DNA from: Selenomonas timonae
GTDB lineage: Bacteria > Bacillota > Negativicutes > Selenomonadales > Selenomonadaceae
Direction: 5' to 3'
DNA length: 64,000 nt
NCBI RefSeq assembly: GCF_014250475.1
Contig: NZ_CP060204.1
Location: forward strand, 1,005,001 to 1,069,000
This document shows, piece by piece, positions 17,436 through 25,104 of the stretch. Below the pieces are notes generated by a model, which searched no databases, was not told where the DNA came from, and saw only the letters and a program-made list of their open reading frames with translations. Each line of letters opens with the position of its first letter. Positions within the stretch are counted from its first letter, which is position 1. A program made the position numbers and the translations under genes.

Positions 17436-19940
17436 ATGAATAAGAGATGGAAGAATCTGCGCAGGAGTACACTCACGGCACTCATCACGCTTGCACTCAG
17501 CAGTTCGGCATTTGCAATGCCGACGGGCGGCGTTATCGAGCAGGGGAATGTTGGCGTTGACATCGGCAATCTTGCAGTGGTCGGAGACGGCGCGACGATC
17601 ACCACACAGACGAACAGCATCATCAACTGGCAGGATTTCAGCATCGGCGCAGGGCAGAGTCTGAACTTCAACACGGCGGCAGGGGCACTGCTCAACCGCG
17701 TGACGAGCGACAAGGTGTCGGAACTCCTCGGCACCATGACGCAGACGGGTGTGAACCCGCTCTTTGTCGTCAATCCGAACGGCATCCATGTCGGTGGCAG
17801 TGCAAACATTGATGCGGCGAACCTGACGCTGTCGACCCTTGAGATGAGCTCTGGCGACTTCCTGAATGCGGCGCGTAAGAGTAACTATAATCTGGTGCAG
17901 GGAAGTAAGGGGGTCAAGGAAGTAACGGTTGACAACGGGGCGCGGCTCGGCGTTGGAAACACGATGAACATCTACGGCAGCAAGGTTGTCGTTGCGGATG
18001 GCGTTATATTCAACCAGTCCGACAAGAAAACAGCGGACAAGAGCTATGCGCTTATCCTCGCAGGGGACCGCGCAACAATGTGGATGGATTCGAAGGACGG
18101 CGAGACGCAGCCCGTGCGCGTTACGACAACGAAGGACAATACGGTGGATTTTCATGGAAATATGAATATCTATGGTAATACGGATGCGCGTGTCATAGGA
18201 TCGACGGTCAATCTTGACCGGGCGAATGTCTCTGTCGGTGCGAAATTCGAGGCGATGGCAGTCAAGCAGGCGTCATATAATGGCAATGTCTTTTATGAGT
18301 CGGCAGATCAGTCCAATGTCTTGTCCGCGAATAATTTTACAGGGAACAGCGGTCAGTATGCCCTCTCGGGCGGCAAGGTTGATCTGAAGAACAGTGCGAT
18401 TCATGGCAGTAAGATCGAGATTCGCGGCGAAAAAGACTATCAGACGACGGGCGATTTGCAGCGGGGGAATGCCATACAGGAGCAGCGTGCGGATACGGAC
18501 AACACAGTCAGCCTCGATAATGTAACACTGACGCAGAACGGATATCGCGGGGACGAGTACGCGTGGTTCTATATCAACGGCGGTAAGACGGAGATCAAGA
18601 ACGGCTCGACCATCGAGACCACGCAGACGGGCAATATCTCCGCCGCGCAGTATGTCAAGCGTACGCAAGTGAAGAGCGGGGAGAACAAGACCACGGAGTT
18701 TGACTGGCAAACGACGAAGGACAACGCACTGACCGTCAGCGGCGGGCGTCTTGCGGGGCATACCGGACAAAAGGATGATTCCCTCACGTTGATCGGATCG
18801 ACCGTCGATCTGAACAATGGCGTTAAGATCGAGGCGGCAGGTCAGTTCAATGCGGGCGCTGTCCAGCGTATGTATGGCAGATCCGATCGCAACGATATTG
18901 CGACGGTGAAGGGGAATGCACTGCGCACGGATGGAGCTGACATCAAGGCGAACAGTATGTATATGGCGGGCGGCAATGTGCAGTTGAAGGACACCGTTGC
19001 CAATGTGACCGAGGATTCAGACATCGCGGCGATTAAGACGTGGACTGTGGTCGGTGAGCGCAATAACAAGACGGCGGATGTTGACAATGTACTTCACCTC
19101 GACAATACGAAGGTGACGTTGGACGGCGATCTCGTTATCGGCGGCGGAACCGTGAATCTCGTCAATGGGACGACGATCAAAGGTGATGAGTTGACCTTCG
19201 GTGCGGGGCATTCCCATGACGGTACGACCACGAGAGTTACAGCGGACAACAAGGTCAATCTCTGGAACTCGAAGATCGAGGGTCGTGATGTTGAGCTCCA
19301 TGCGGGTGGTGCAGGCATCTGGAATAGCAGTACGATTGATGCAACTGAGAAGTTGAATGCAGACAATCCTGTTGTTCGTACGGACGGTTCCAACCTCTCC
19401 CTCCTCCGGGATGAAGCATCTCATGTACGGCTGAATGGCATCGAGGCAGCGGATGTGAAGGTTGTCACGACTGTCCCCGCCGTTCCTACCACTCCGAAGA
19501 TTCCGGACGCAGCTGTTATGCCGATGCCTGCGCCGTCAGATGCCGGTTCTGCAAGTGATGCGGAGAACATGGCGACGGGCATGAACAAGGCGCGTGCAGT
19601 CCTCAACGCAAGCAAGAACTCTGTCGAGCGGCGTGAGAATATGGCGATTCAGATGCGTGAGCTGAGCCAAAACAGTCCGTCGGGACGTGCCTCCATCGGT
19701 GTTGTCATGGGCGCAATTCAGGCGATCAGTGATTCGGGTCTTGCAGAGGAGGAGCAGCGTGCTCTCATGCAGATCGTCATCAATGCGGACGACACGACAA
19801 ACAGGGTGACAACAGAACAGGATAGAGCCACCGTTGTGACGACAGCGGATGCCGTCGAGGTTGCGGAGTACGCCGACGTGACGAATCCGTTCGATATGAG
19901 CGAGGCCGCCGAGGGCATTACCTTCTCGGATCAGGGATAA
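17436..19940 (+). CDS. TpsA exoprotein with filamentous-haemagglutinin-type secretion domain
   Basis: 834 residues. A signal peptide (TLTALITLALSSSAFA) is followed directly by MPTGGVIEQGN. The N-terminal TPS domain (~250 residues) contains IINWQDFSIGAG, NRVTSD and FVVNPNGIHVGGSANIDA; NPNG is the hallmark of TpsA secretion domains. The middle is a beta-helix-like run of NTVxL/NGTxI repeats. The C-terminus changes to a Pro-rich linker (PAVPTTPKIPDAAVMPMP) and then a charged helical region of ~130 residues. It lies 24 nt behind tpsB in the same operon with its own terminator. Probable role: secreted or surface adhesin. Confidence 0.9.
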   Translation: MNKRWKNLRRSTLTALITLALSSSAFAMPTGGVIEQGNVGVDIGNLAVVGDGATITTQTNSIINWQDFSIGAGQSLNFNTAAGALLNRVTSDKVSELLGTMTQTGVNPLFVVNPNGIHVGGSANIDAANLTLSTLEMSSGDFLNAARKSNYNLVQGSKGVKEVTVDNGARLGVGNTMNIYGSKVVVADGVIFNQSDKKTADKSYALILAGDRATMWMDSKDGETQPVRVTTTKDNTVDFHGNMNIYGNTDARVIGSTVNLDRANVSVGAKFEAMAVKQASYNGNVFYESADQSNVLSANNFTGNSGQYALSGGKVDLKNSAIHGSKIEIRGEKDYQTTGDLQRGNAIQEQRADTDNTVSLDNVTLTQNGYRGDEYAWFYINGGKTEIKNGSTIETTQTGNISAAQYVKRTQVKSGENKTTEFDWQTTKDNALTVSGGRLAGHTGQKDDSLTLIGSTVDLNNGVKIEAAGQFNAGAVQRMYGRSDRNDIATVKGNALRTDGADIKANSMYMAGGNVQLKDTVANVTEDSDIAAIKTWTVVGERNNKTADVDNVLHLDNTKVTLDGDLVIGGGTVNLVNGTTIKGDELTFGAGHSHDGTTTRVTADNKVNLWNSKIEGRDVELHAGGAGIWNSSTIDATEKLNADNPVVRTDGSNLSLLRDEASHVRLNGIEAADVKVVTTVPAVPTTPKIPDAAVMPMPAPSDAGSASDAENMATGMNKARAVLNASKNSVERRENMAIQMRELSQNSPSGRASIGVVMGAIQAISDSGLAEEEQRALMQIVINADDTTNRVTTEQDRATVVTTADAVEVAEYADVTNPFDMSEAAEGITFSDQG

Positions 19941-19970
19941 CGACGGCGTGCGAATAAGCTGACATACGAG

Positions 19971-20015
19971 GCGGGGCAGCAGACGAAAATTTGTCGTCTG
20001 CTGTCCCGCTCTTTT
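19971..20015 (+). terminator. Rho-independent terminator of tpsBA
   Basis: A 16-bp stem GCGGGGCAGCAGACGA / TCGTCTGCTGTCCCGC with one wobble pair, followed by TCTTTTG. Confidence 0.85.
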
Positions 20016-20026
20016 GTGTCCGCAAA

Positions 20027-20053
20027 ACAAAAAAGCCGCCCCTATGGGCGGCT
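20027..20053 (-). terminator. Rho-independent terminator of tmRNA
   Basis: On the minus strand AGCCGCCC / GGGCGGCT with a 4-nt loop is followed by a run of six Ts, 14 nt beyond the tmRNA 3' end. Confidence 0.9.
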
Positions 20054-20066
20054 CATACAGTCGAGT

Positions 20067-20418
20067 TGGTGGAGATGAGGAGAATCGAACTCCTGTCCGA
20101 AGATAATACTACATGGATTTCTCCGAGCGCAGTCTGTGTATTTTTTTAGGTGCGACGCCGCCCGCAGACAGGCTGTGACGTACCGATCACGATGGTGTTC
20201 CCGTGAGAGTTATCGTGCGATGGCTCTCAGGTATCCCGCAGTTGACCCCTGTATCCCTCCGTGCGGGAGGCAGATGGAAAGGGGCTGGCTTAAGCCGCCA
20301 GAGCGTAGTCTTCGTTTGCTTTTATGTTTAAATAAAAGTTTCACCTTACTAACGGGTTGATGACCCCCCGGCTCGCTGTCCACATACTACCCATCCCCGT
20401 CGAGACCATTACATCCCC
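20067..20418 (-). ncRNA. ssrA: tmRNA (transfer-messenger RNA)
   Basis: A 352-nt RNA that rescues stalled ribosomes and tags truncated proteins for degradation. The 5' end (minus strand from 20418) begins GGGGAUGUAAUGGUCUCGAC and pairs with the 3' acceptor CAUCUCCACCA, with CCA encoded at 20067-20069. The T-arm GGAGUUCGAUUCUCC is visible near 20078-20094. The tag reading frame (20319 down to 20290) encodes ANEDYALAA followed by UAA, ending in the usual ALAA degron. It has its own strong promoter and terminator, divergent from lpxC. Confidence 0.97.
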
Positions 20419-20446
20419 GATAATGGAAGCTAATATGCTTAACGTT

Positions 20447-20475
20447 ATAATAACAGATGTCCCGATTCGTGTCAA
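20447..20475 (-). promoter_or_regulatory. Promoter of ssrA
   Basis: On the minus strand a perfect TTGACA (20475-20470), a 17-nt spacer and TATTAT (20452-20447), about 30 nt upstream of the mature 5' end. Confidence 0.8.
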
Positions 20476-20488
20476 ATCGTGTTTTTCC

Positions 20489-20517
20489 TTGCAAGATGGA
20501 AAAAATTTTAGTATCAT
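20489..20517 (+). promoter_or_regulatory. Promoter of the LPS operon (lpxC)
   Basis: TTGCAA (20489-20494), a 17-nt spacer and TATCAT (20512-20517), 42 nt upstream of the lpxC start. Its -35 lies only 13 bp from the divergent ssrA -35. Confidence 0.65.
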
Positions 20518-20559
20518 GTAAATGTATGAGTCTATGTCAGTGTCCTGGGAGGATATGAC

Positions 20560-21384
20560 TTGCAAAAAGAGAGAACGCTGGCTGCGCGTGTGGTCTACGA
20601 TGGCATCGGGCTGCACTCGGGAAAGCCGGTACATATGGAACTCGCTCCGGCGGCGCCGGGGTCGGGCATACTGTTCGCGCGCTCCGATCTGCCCGAGGCT
20701 GTGCCCGTCCCTGCGACGGCGACACATGTGACGGCGACGCTGCGCGCAACAACGATCGGTGCGGGCTCGCTGAAGTTCTTTACGATTGAGCATCTGATGA
20801 GCGCCCTGCACGTGCATGGCGTGGACAACTGCCTCGTCCTGCTCGATGCGGAGGAGCCGCCCGTGGTGGACGGCAGTGCACGCACATTCTTCCGCCTGAT
20901 TGCGGAGGCGGGCACGGTGGAGCAGGATGCAGAGCGGCGGGTGACGGTGATTGACCGCATCTATCGCGTAGACGACGGCAGTCACTTCATCATGGCTCTG
21001 CCCTATGACGGGCTGCGCGTCTCGTTCACGTCGCTGAACGATCATCCGCTGATCGGCGTGCAGTACTACGATCTCGAGGTCACGCCCGAGGCGTATGAGA
21101 AGGAGATTGCGCCCGCGCGGACGATCGCCTATGAGAAGGAGGTCGCAGCGTTGCAGGCGAACGGACTCGGTCTCGGCGGCTCGCTCGAGACGGTGATCGT
21201 CTACAACGATGAGGGATGGATGAATCCGCTGAACTTCCCGAACGAGCTCGTGCGGCATAAGATCCTCGATGTACTCGGGGATCTGCGCCTCGCGGGCATG
21301 ATTCGCGGTCATATCATAGCAGTTGCGTCGGGGCACGCACTCAATACGGCGCTGGCGAAACAGATTGCAGAGGAGAGGGAATAG
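20560..21384 (+). CDS. lpxC: UDP-3-O-acyl-GlcNAc deacetylase
   Basis: 274 residues; the committed, zinc-dependent step of lipid A synthesis in the cytoplasm. Landmarks: GIGLHSGKPV near the N-terminus; TIEHLMSALHVHGVDN with the first zinc His; PPVVDGSA with the catalytic Glu region; and the C-terminal zinc ligands in VRHKILDVLGDL, with the catalytic His in ASGHALN. The start is TTG at 20560, 5 nt after GGGAGGA; no in-frame ATG is close. It is the first gene of the ~15-kb lipid A/Kdo/Lpt operon; its stop is 1 nt before the fabZ ATG. Confidence 0.96.
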   Translation: MQKERTLAARVVYDGIGLHSGKPVHMELAPAAPGSGILFARSDLPEAVPVPATATHVTATLRATTIGAGSLKFFTIEHLMSALHVHGVDNCLVLLDAEEPPVVDGSARTFFRLIAEAGTVEQDAERRVTVIDRIYRVDDGSHFIMALPYDGLRVSFTSLNDHPLIGVQYYDLEVTPEAYEKEIAPARTIAYEKEVAALQANGLGLGGSLETVIVYNDEGWMNPLNFPNELVRHKILDVLGDLRLAGMIRGHIIAVASGHALNTALAKQIAEERE

Positions 21385-21385
21385 C

Positions 21386-21826
21386 ATGACTTTGGACATC
21401 AATGAGATTCAGCAGATTCTGCCGCATCGCCCGCCGATGCTGCTTGTGGATCGGATCACGGAGCTTGTGCCGTTCAAATCGGCGACGGGCATCAAGTGTG
21501 TGACGATGAACGAGCCGTTCTTCCTCGGGCACTTCCCAGGACATCCGATCATGCCCGGCGTCCTTCTCCTCGAGGGGATGGCGCAAGTGGGCGGCGTCAC
21601 CATGCTTTACCCCGAGGAACATCGCGGCAAGATCGCGCTCTTCGGCGGAATGGAGAATGTGAAGTTCAAGCGCCCAGTCGTGCCCGGCGATGTCGTCGTG
21701 ACGAAGGCGGAGCTCGTGCGCGTGCGCGGTGTCTTCGGTGTGCTGCACGCGGATGCCTATGTCGAGGATGAACTCGTTGCCTCGGCGGATTTCAAATTTG
21801 CGCTGAAAAACGGGGATGAGCTCTAA
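21386..21826 (+). CDS. fabZ: 3-Hydroxyacyl-ACP dehydratase FabZ
   Basis: A 146-residue hotdog enzyme that dehydrates 3-hydroxyacyl-ACP in fatty acid elongation. It competes with LpxA for 3-hydroxyacyl-ACP, which explains its place among lpx genes. It begins with the family signature IQQILPHRPPMLLVDRI. The catalytic His lies in LGHFPGHPIMPGVLLLEGMA, with the Glu in LLEGMAQ. ATG 21386 is one base after the lpxC stop, with GAGGAGAGGG as RBS. A 169-nt gap separates it from lpxA. Confidence 0.96.
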   Translation: MTLDINEIQQILPHRPPMLLVDRITELVPFKSATGIKCVTMNEPFFLGHFPGHPIMPGVLLLEGMAQVGGVTMLYPEEHRGKIALFGGMENVKFKRPVVPGDVVVTKAELVRVRGVFGVLHADAYVEDELVASADFKFALKNGDEL

Positions 21827-21995
21827 AAACTGAGCTATAAATGCAGGAAAACCGGACATAATCCACAGATAAACAGGATTATTCGGCGAATGCGGCTGAT
21901 TTTCCAAGGTGAATACACAGCCTTCCTGCCGGATGATAAGAGAGAGTGGAAAATGTCTGCCCTGAATTCGTTTGGGGCTGAAGGAGTTGAAATAG

Positions 21996-22808
21996 ATGAC
22001 AGGCAGCAGCAAGGTTCTTGCCTATATCCATGAGACTGCAGTCGTTGCGCCGACAGCGCGCATCGCGAAGAACGTGGAGATCGGCCCCTATGCGGTCATC
22101 TCAGATCATGTCCAGATCGGCGAGGGGACGAAGATCGGCCCGCACGTTGTGATCAAGGAGTGGACCCAGATCGGCCGTGACTGCCATATATTCCAGGGCG
22201 CATCCATCGGTGAGGTGCCGCAGGATCTGAAGTTCAAGGGCGAGAAGAGCTATACGTTCATCGGTGACCGCACGACGATCCGCGAGTGCGCGACCGTGCA
22301 CCGCGCGACGGGCGAGGGTGAGGAGACGCGCATCGGCGACGATTGCCTGCTCATGGCGTATACGCACATCGCGCACAACTGCATACTCGGCAACCGCATC
22401 ATCATGAGCAATGCGGCGATGCTCGCGGGGCACGCCATCGTTGAGGACGGCGTGGTCATCGGCGGCATGGCGGGCGTCCATCAGTTTGTGAAGATCGGGC
22501 GCAATGCGATGATCGGCGGCACGTCAAAGCTCGTGCAGGATGTTGTGCCGTTCACGATGGTGGACGGGCATCCCGCACGCGCCGTGGGGCTGAATAGTGT
22601 CGGCATCTCACGTGCGGGCATTCCCGTCGACGTGCGCCGCCGCATCAAACAGGCATATAAGATTCTCTATCGTTCGGGGCTGAACCTCACGCAGGCGATC
22701 GCGGTCATCGAGCAGGAGGTGGACTCCTGTGAGGAGATCGATCATCTCCTGCGCTTTCTCCGCAACGCGGAGCGTGGGATCTGCCGCGAACGTCACGAGG
22801 ATGAGTGA
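21996..22808 (+). CDS. lpxA: UDP-GlcNAc acyltransferase
   Basis: 270 residues; transfers 3-hydroxyacyl from ACP to UDP-GlcNAc, the first lipid A step. The N-terminal ~190 residues are hexapeptide repeats of a left-handed beta-helix ([IV]GxxxxI pattern, e.g. VEIGPYAVISDHVQIGEGT). The catalytic His is in AYTHIAHNCILGN. A C-terminal helical domain follows (RRRIKQAYKILYRSGLNLTQA). AAGGAG precedes the ATG. Confidence 0.96.
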   Translation: MTGSSKVLAYIHETAVVAPTARIAKNVEIGPYAVISDHVQIGEGTKIGPHVVIKEWTQIGRDCHIFQGASIGEVPQDLKFKGEKSYTFIGDRTTIRECATVHRATGEGEETRIGDDCLLMAYTHIAHNCILGNRIIMSNAAMLAGHAIVEDGVVIGGMAGVHQFVKIGRNAMIGGTSKLVQDVVPFTMVDGHPARAVGLNSVGISRAGIPVDVRRRIKQAYKILYRSGLNLTQAIAVIEQEVDSCEEIDHLLRFLRNAERGICRERHEDE

Positions 22809-22817
22809 GGGGTAATA

Positions 22818-23621
22818 ATGGAAAAACTGGGTCTGCTCGCGGGTGTCGGACATCTGCCCGCCGCGTGCGCGCGTGCGGCGCGTGCGCAGGGCTTCGAGGT
22901 ACATGTGATTGCGCTCCTGCCGGACTGCGATCCGGAGCTGAAGGATGCGGCATCGGTCTATCGTGAGATCAGCATCGGCTCGATTGCATCGATTCTTGCG
23001 TATTTGCAGCAGGAAGAGATCAAGAAGGTTACGATGATCGGCAAGGTGACGAAGGAACTGCTCTTCACGGGCGCAATCCAGCCCGACGAGATGCTGCGTG
23101 GGATGCTCATGCAGCTGCCGAACCAGAACGACGATACAATCATGATGATGTTCGTCGGAGCGCTGATGAAGGTTGGCGTGACCCCGCTCGACCAGACGGC
23201 ACTCATCCGCCCGCTCATGCCTTCGGCAGGGGTGCTGACGAGCCGTCAGCCGACGGACGCCGAGCGTGCGGATATGGAGTATGGACTCCATATGGCACGC
23301 GAGATCGGACGTCTCGATGTGGGACAGACTGCCGTTGTGAAGAATCGCGCGGTCATGGCGCTCGAGGCAATCGAGGGCACAGATGCGTGCATTCGTCGCG
23401 GCGGTCAGCTCGCGGGCGGCGGTGCGGTCGTTGCAAAGGCGGCGAAGCCGCAGCAGGACAGCCGTTTCGATGTGCCGGCGGTCGGACTTGATACGATTGA
23501 GTCGCTGGTCGCAGCAAAGGCGGCGGCACTCGTGATCGAGGCGGACAGAACCCTCTTCATTGACAAGGAGCGCGCGATTGCGCTCGCCGAGGCGAATGGC
23601 ATTACGATTGCGGCGATGTAA
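22818..23621 (+). CDS. lpxI: UDP-2,3-diacylglucosamine diphosphatase LpxI
   Basis: 267 residues of the DUF1009 family. LpxI releases UMP from UDP-2,3-diacylglucosamine to give lipid X, replacing the unrelated LpxH used by enterobacteria. Visible features: N-terminal GLLAGVGHLPAACARAARA, the domain-linking IGKVTKELLFTG, QPTDAERADMEYG, and the conserved C-terminal AIEGTDACIRRGG with RTLFIDKERAI. It lies between lpxA and lpxB, just where this reaction falls in the pathway. Confidence 0.94.
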   Translation: MEKLGLLAGVGHLPAACARAARAQGFEVHVIALLPDCDPELKDAASVYREISIGSIASILAYLQQEEIKKVTMIGKVTKELLFTGAIQPDEMLRGMLMQLPNQNDDTIMMMFVGALMKVGVTPLDQTALIRPLMPSAGVLTSRQPTDAERADMEYGLHMAREIGRLDVGQTAVVKNRAVMALEAIEGTDACIRRGGQLAGGGAVVAKAAKPQQDSRFDVPAVGLDTIESLVAAKAAALVIEADRTLFIDKERAIALAEANGITIAAM

Positions 23622-23633
23622 GGGAGTTCCCTT

Positions 23634-24773
23634 TTGAAAATCATGCTTTCGGCGGGGGAGACCTCGGGCGATCTCCACGGGGCAGCGCTCGCGCGTGAGC
23701 TGCGCGCGCTCGACCCCGCCGTCAGCCTCATCGGCTTCGGCGGTGCGGAGATGGCAGCGGCGGGCGTTGTCCTCCGTCAGAACTATACAGACTACAACGT
23801 CATGGGGATCTCGGCGGTTCTCTTGAATCTCCGACGCATCTTTGCCCTCCTCGACGACCTCACGCGGCTCATGGAGGAGGAGCGTCCAGATGTTCTCGTC
23901 ATCATCGACTATCCGGACTTTAATTGGCGGCTCGCGGCGCGAGCAAAAGAGCGGGGCATCCCCGTTTTTTCTTATATTCCGCCCTCTGCGTGGGCGTGGC
24001 GCAAGGGACGCGCAAAGTCCTGCGCCAGGGTTGCGGACGAGATCGTCGCCATCTTCCCTCACGAGCTGCCGCCCTATGAGGCGGCGGGCGCAAACATCTC
24101 CTTCGTCGGCAATCCGCTCATCGACACCGTGCGTGCGGAGATGGGCGAAGAGGAGGCGCGGCGCCACTTCGGCGTCGCAGATGGGGAGATCCCCGTGCTC
24201 CTTATGCCGGGCAGCCGCCGCGAGGAAATTGAGCGGCTGCTGGCGCCGATGCTCGGTGCGGCGGAGATCCTTGCCGCGCGGGACAGCGCGCGGCGATTCT
24301 TCCTGCCCGTAGCGGGCGGTGTCGATACAGCTCAGATTCAGCGGCATCTTGCGGCGTCCTCTGTGGAGGTGACGCTCACCTATGACGCGCGCTATGCGCT
24401 CATGGGGATCGCGCGCGCGGCAATCGCGGCGTCGGGGACAGTCATCATGGAGGCAGCGATTATGGGGCTGCCCGCTGTTGTCCTCTATCGGATGTCTGTG
24501 CTCTCCTATCTCGTCGGACGCCTGCTTGTCGATGTGCCGCGCTTCTCCCTGCCGAATATTCTGCTTGGGGAAACGTTTGAAACAGAGCTGCTGCAAGACG
24601 AAGTGCAGCCTGAGCGCATCGCCGAGGCGATGGAGAACATCATCGCGGACGGTGCGGCGCGCGACTATGTGACGGAGCGTCTCGCGCGCGCCGTCGCTGT
24701 GCTCGGAGAGCCGAATGCCGCGCGCCGCGTGGCGGAGAAGATTCTTGCGCTTGCGAGAACTTCTGAAACGTGA
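23634..24773 (+). CDS. lpxB: Lipid-A-disaccharide synthase
   Basis: 379 residues; a GT19 enzyme joining UDP-diacylglucosamine and lipid X to form the beta-1,6 disaccharide. It begins MKIMLSAGETSGDLHGAALA, the family signature. Others are VVIIDYPDFNWRLA, SYIPPSAWAWRKGR, FVGNPLIDTV, LMPGSRREEIERLL and ASGTVIMEAAIMGLP. The start is TTG, after AAGGGAG. A 331-nt gap holding palindromic repeats separates it from msbA. Confidence 0.95.
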   Translation: MKIMLSAGETSGDLHGAALARELRALDPAVSLIGFGGAEMAAAGVVLRQNYTDYNVMGISAVLLNLRRIFALLDDLTRLMEEERPDVLVIIDYPDFNWRLAARAKERGIPVFSYIPPSAWAWRKGRAKSCARVADEIVAIFPHELPPYEAAGANISFVGNPLIDTVRAEMGEEEARRHFGVADGEIPVLLMPGSRREEIERLLAPMLGAAEILAARDSARRFFLPVAGGVDTAQIQRHLAASSVEVTLTYDARYALMGIARAAIAASGTVIMEAAIMGLPAVVLYRMSVLSYLVGRLLVDVPRFSLPNILLGETFETELLQDEVQPERIAEAMENIIADGAARDYVTERLARAVAVLGEPNAARRVAEKILALARTSET

Positions 24774-24794
24774 ATTTGATTGGCGTGCGGAAGG

Positions 24795-25075
24795 GAGTTG
24801 CGCTCTGAGTGCCCCTTTCGTCACGCCTGTGGCGTGCCACTTCCCCCGTGGCGGTCAACGTCATCCAATCACACTTCGCTAAAGCTCGTGTTCTTGGGAC
24901 GTTTTCGCATACGACCTGTTACCCGCTCAGCTGCGCCTTTCAGGCTTGCTTCTCGGACAGGTCAGCAACGGGGGAAGCTAATATGCCGTAGTGCAAAGCC
25001 TCCCCCGCCAGAGCGGAGGAGGGGGATCGCGTAAGCGGTGGAAGGGGCGCTTTGAGCGTCTTCTGACAGGACTTC
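24795..25075. repeat. Inverted pair of palindromic intergenic repeats between lpxB and msbA
   Basis: This gap carries two related modules in opposite orientation. The right module (about 24997-25070, plus) has CCTCCCCCGC pairing imperfectly with GCGGAGGAGG, then GGGGGA, a short hairpin and GGAAGGGGCGCTTTGAGCG. The left module (about 24795-24850) read on the minus strand has GGGGGAAGTGGCACGCC, the hairpin CACGCC/GGCGTG, then GAAAGGGGCACTCAGAGCG. No ORF with a start signal is present. It looks like a MITE- or REP-type dispersed element. Confidence 0.55.
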
Positions 25076-25104
25076 CCCTTATTTATCCTTTCCGCAGGAG
25101 AACT

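Noticed and set aside
20341-21402. Minus-strand ORF spanning lpxC and the 5' part of tmRNA
   Set aside because: Opposite a certain lpxC gene and running into a structured RNA; no independent support.
22608-24824. 738-codon minus-strand ORF opposite lpxI and lpxB
   Set aside because: Covers three certain plus-strand genes and shows no domain or start signal.
24774-25104. Gap considered as an insertion sequence
   Set aside because: No transposase-like ORF and no clear target-site duplication; only palindromic modules are present.
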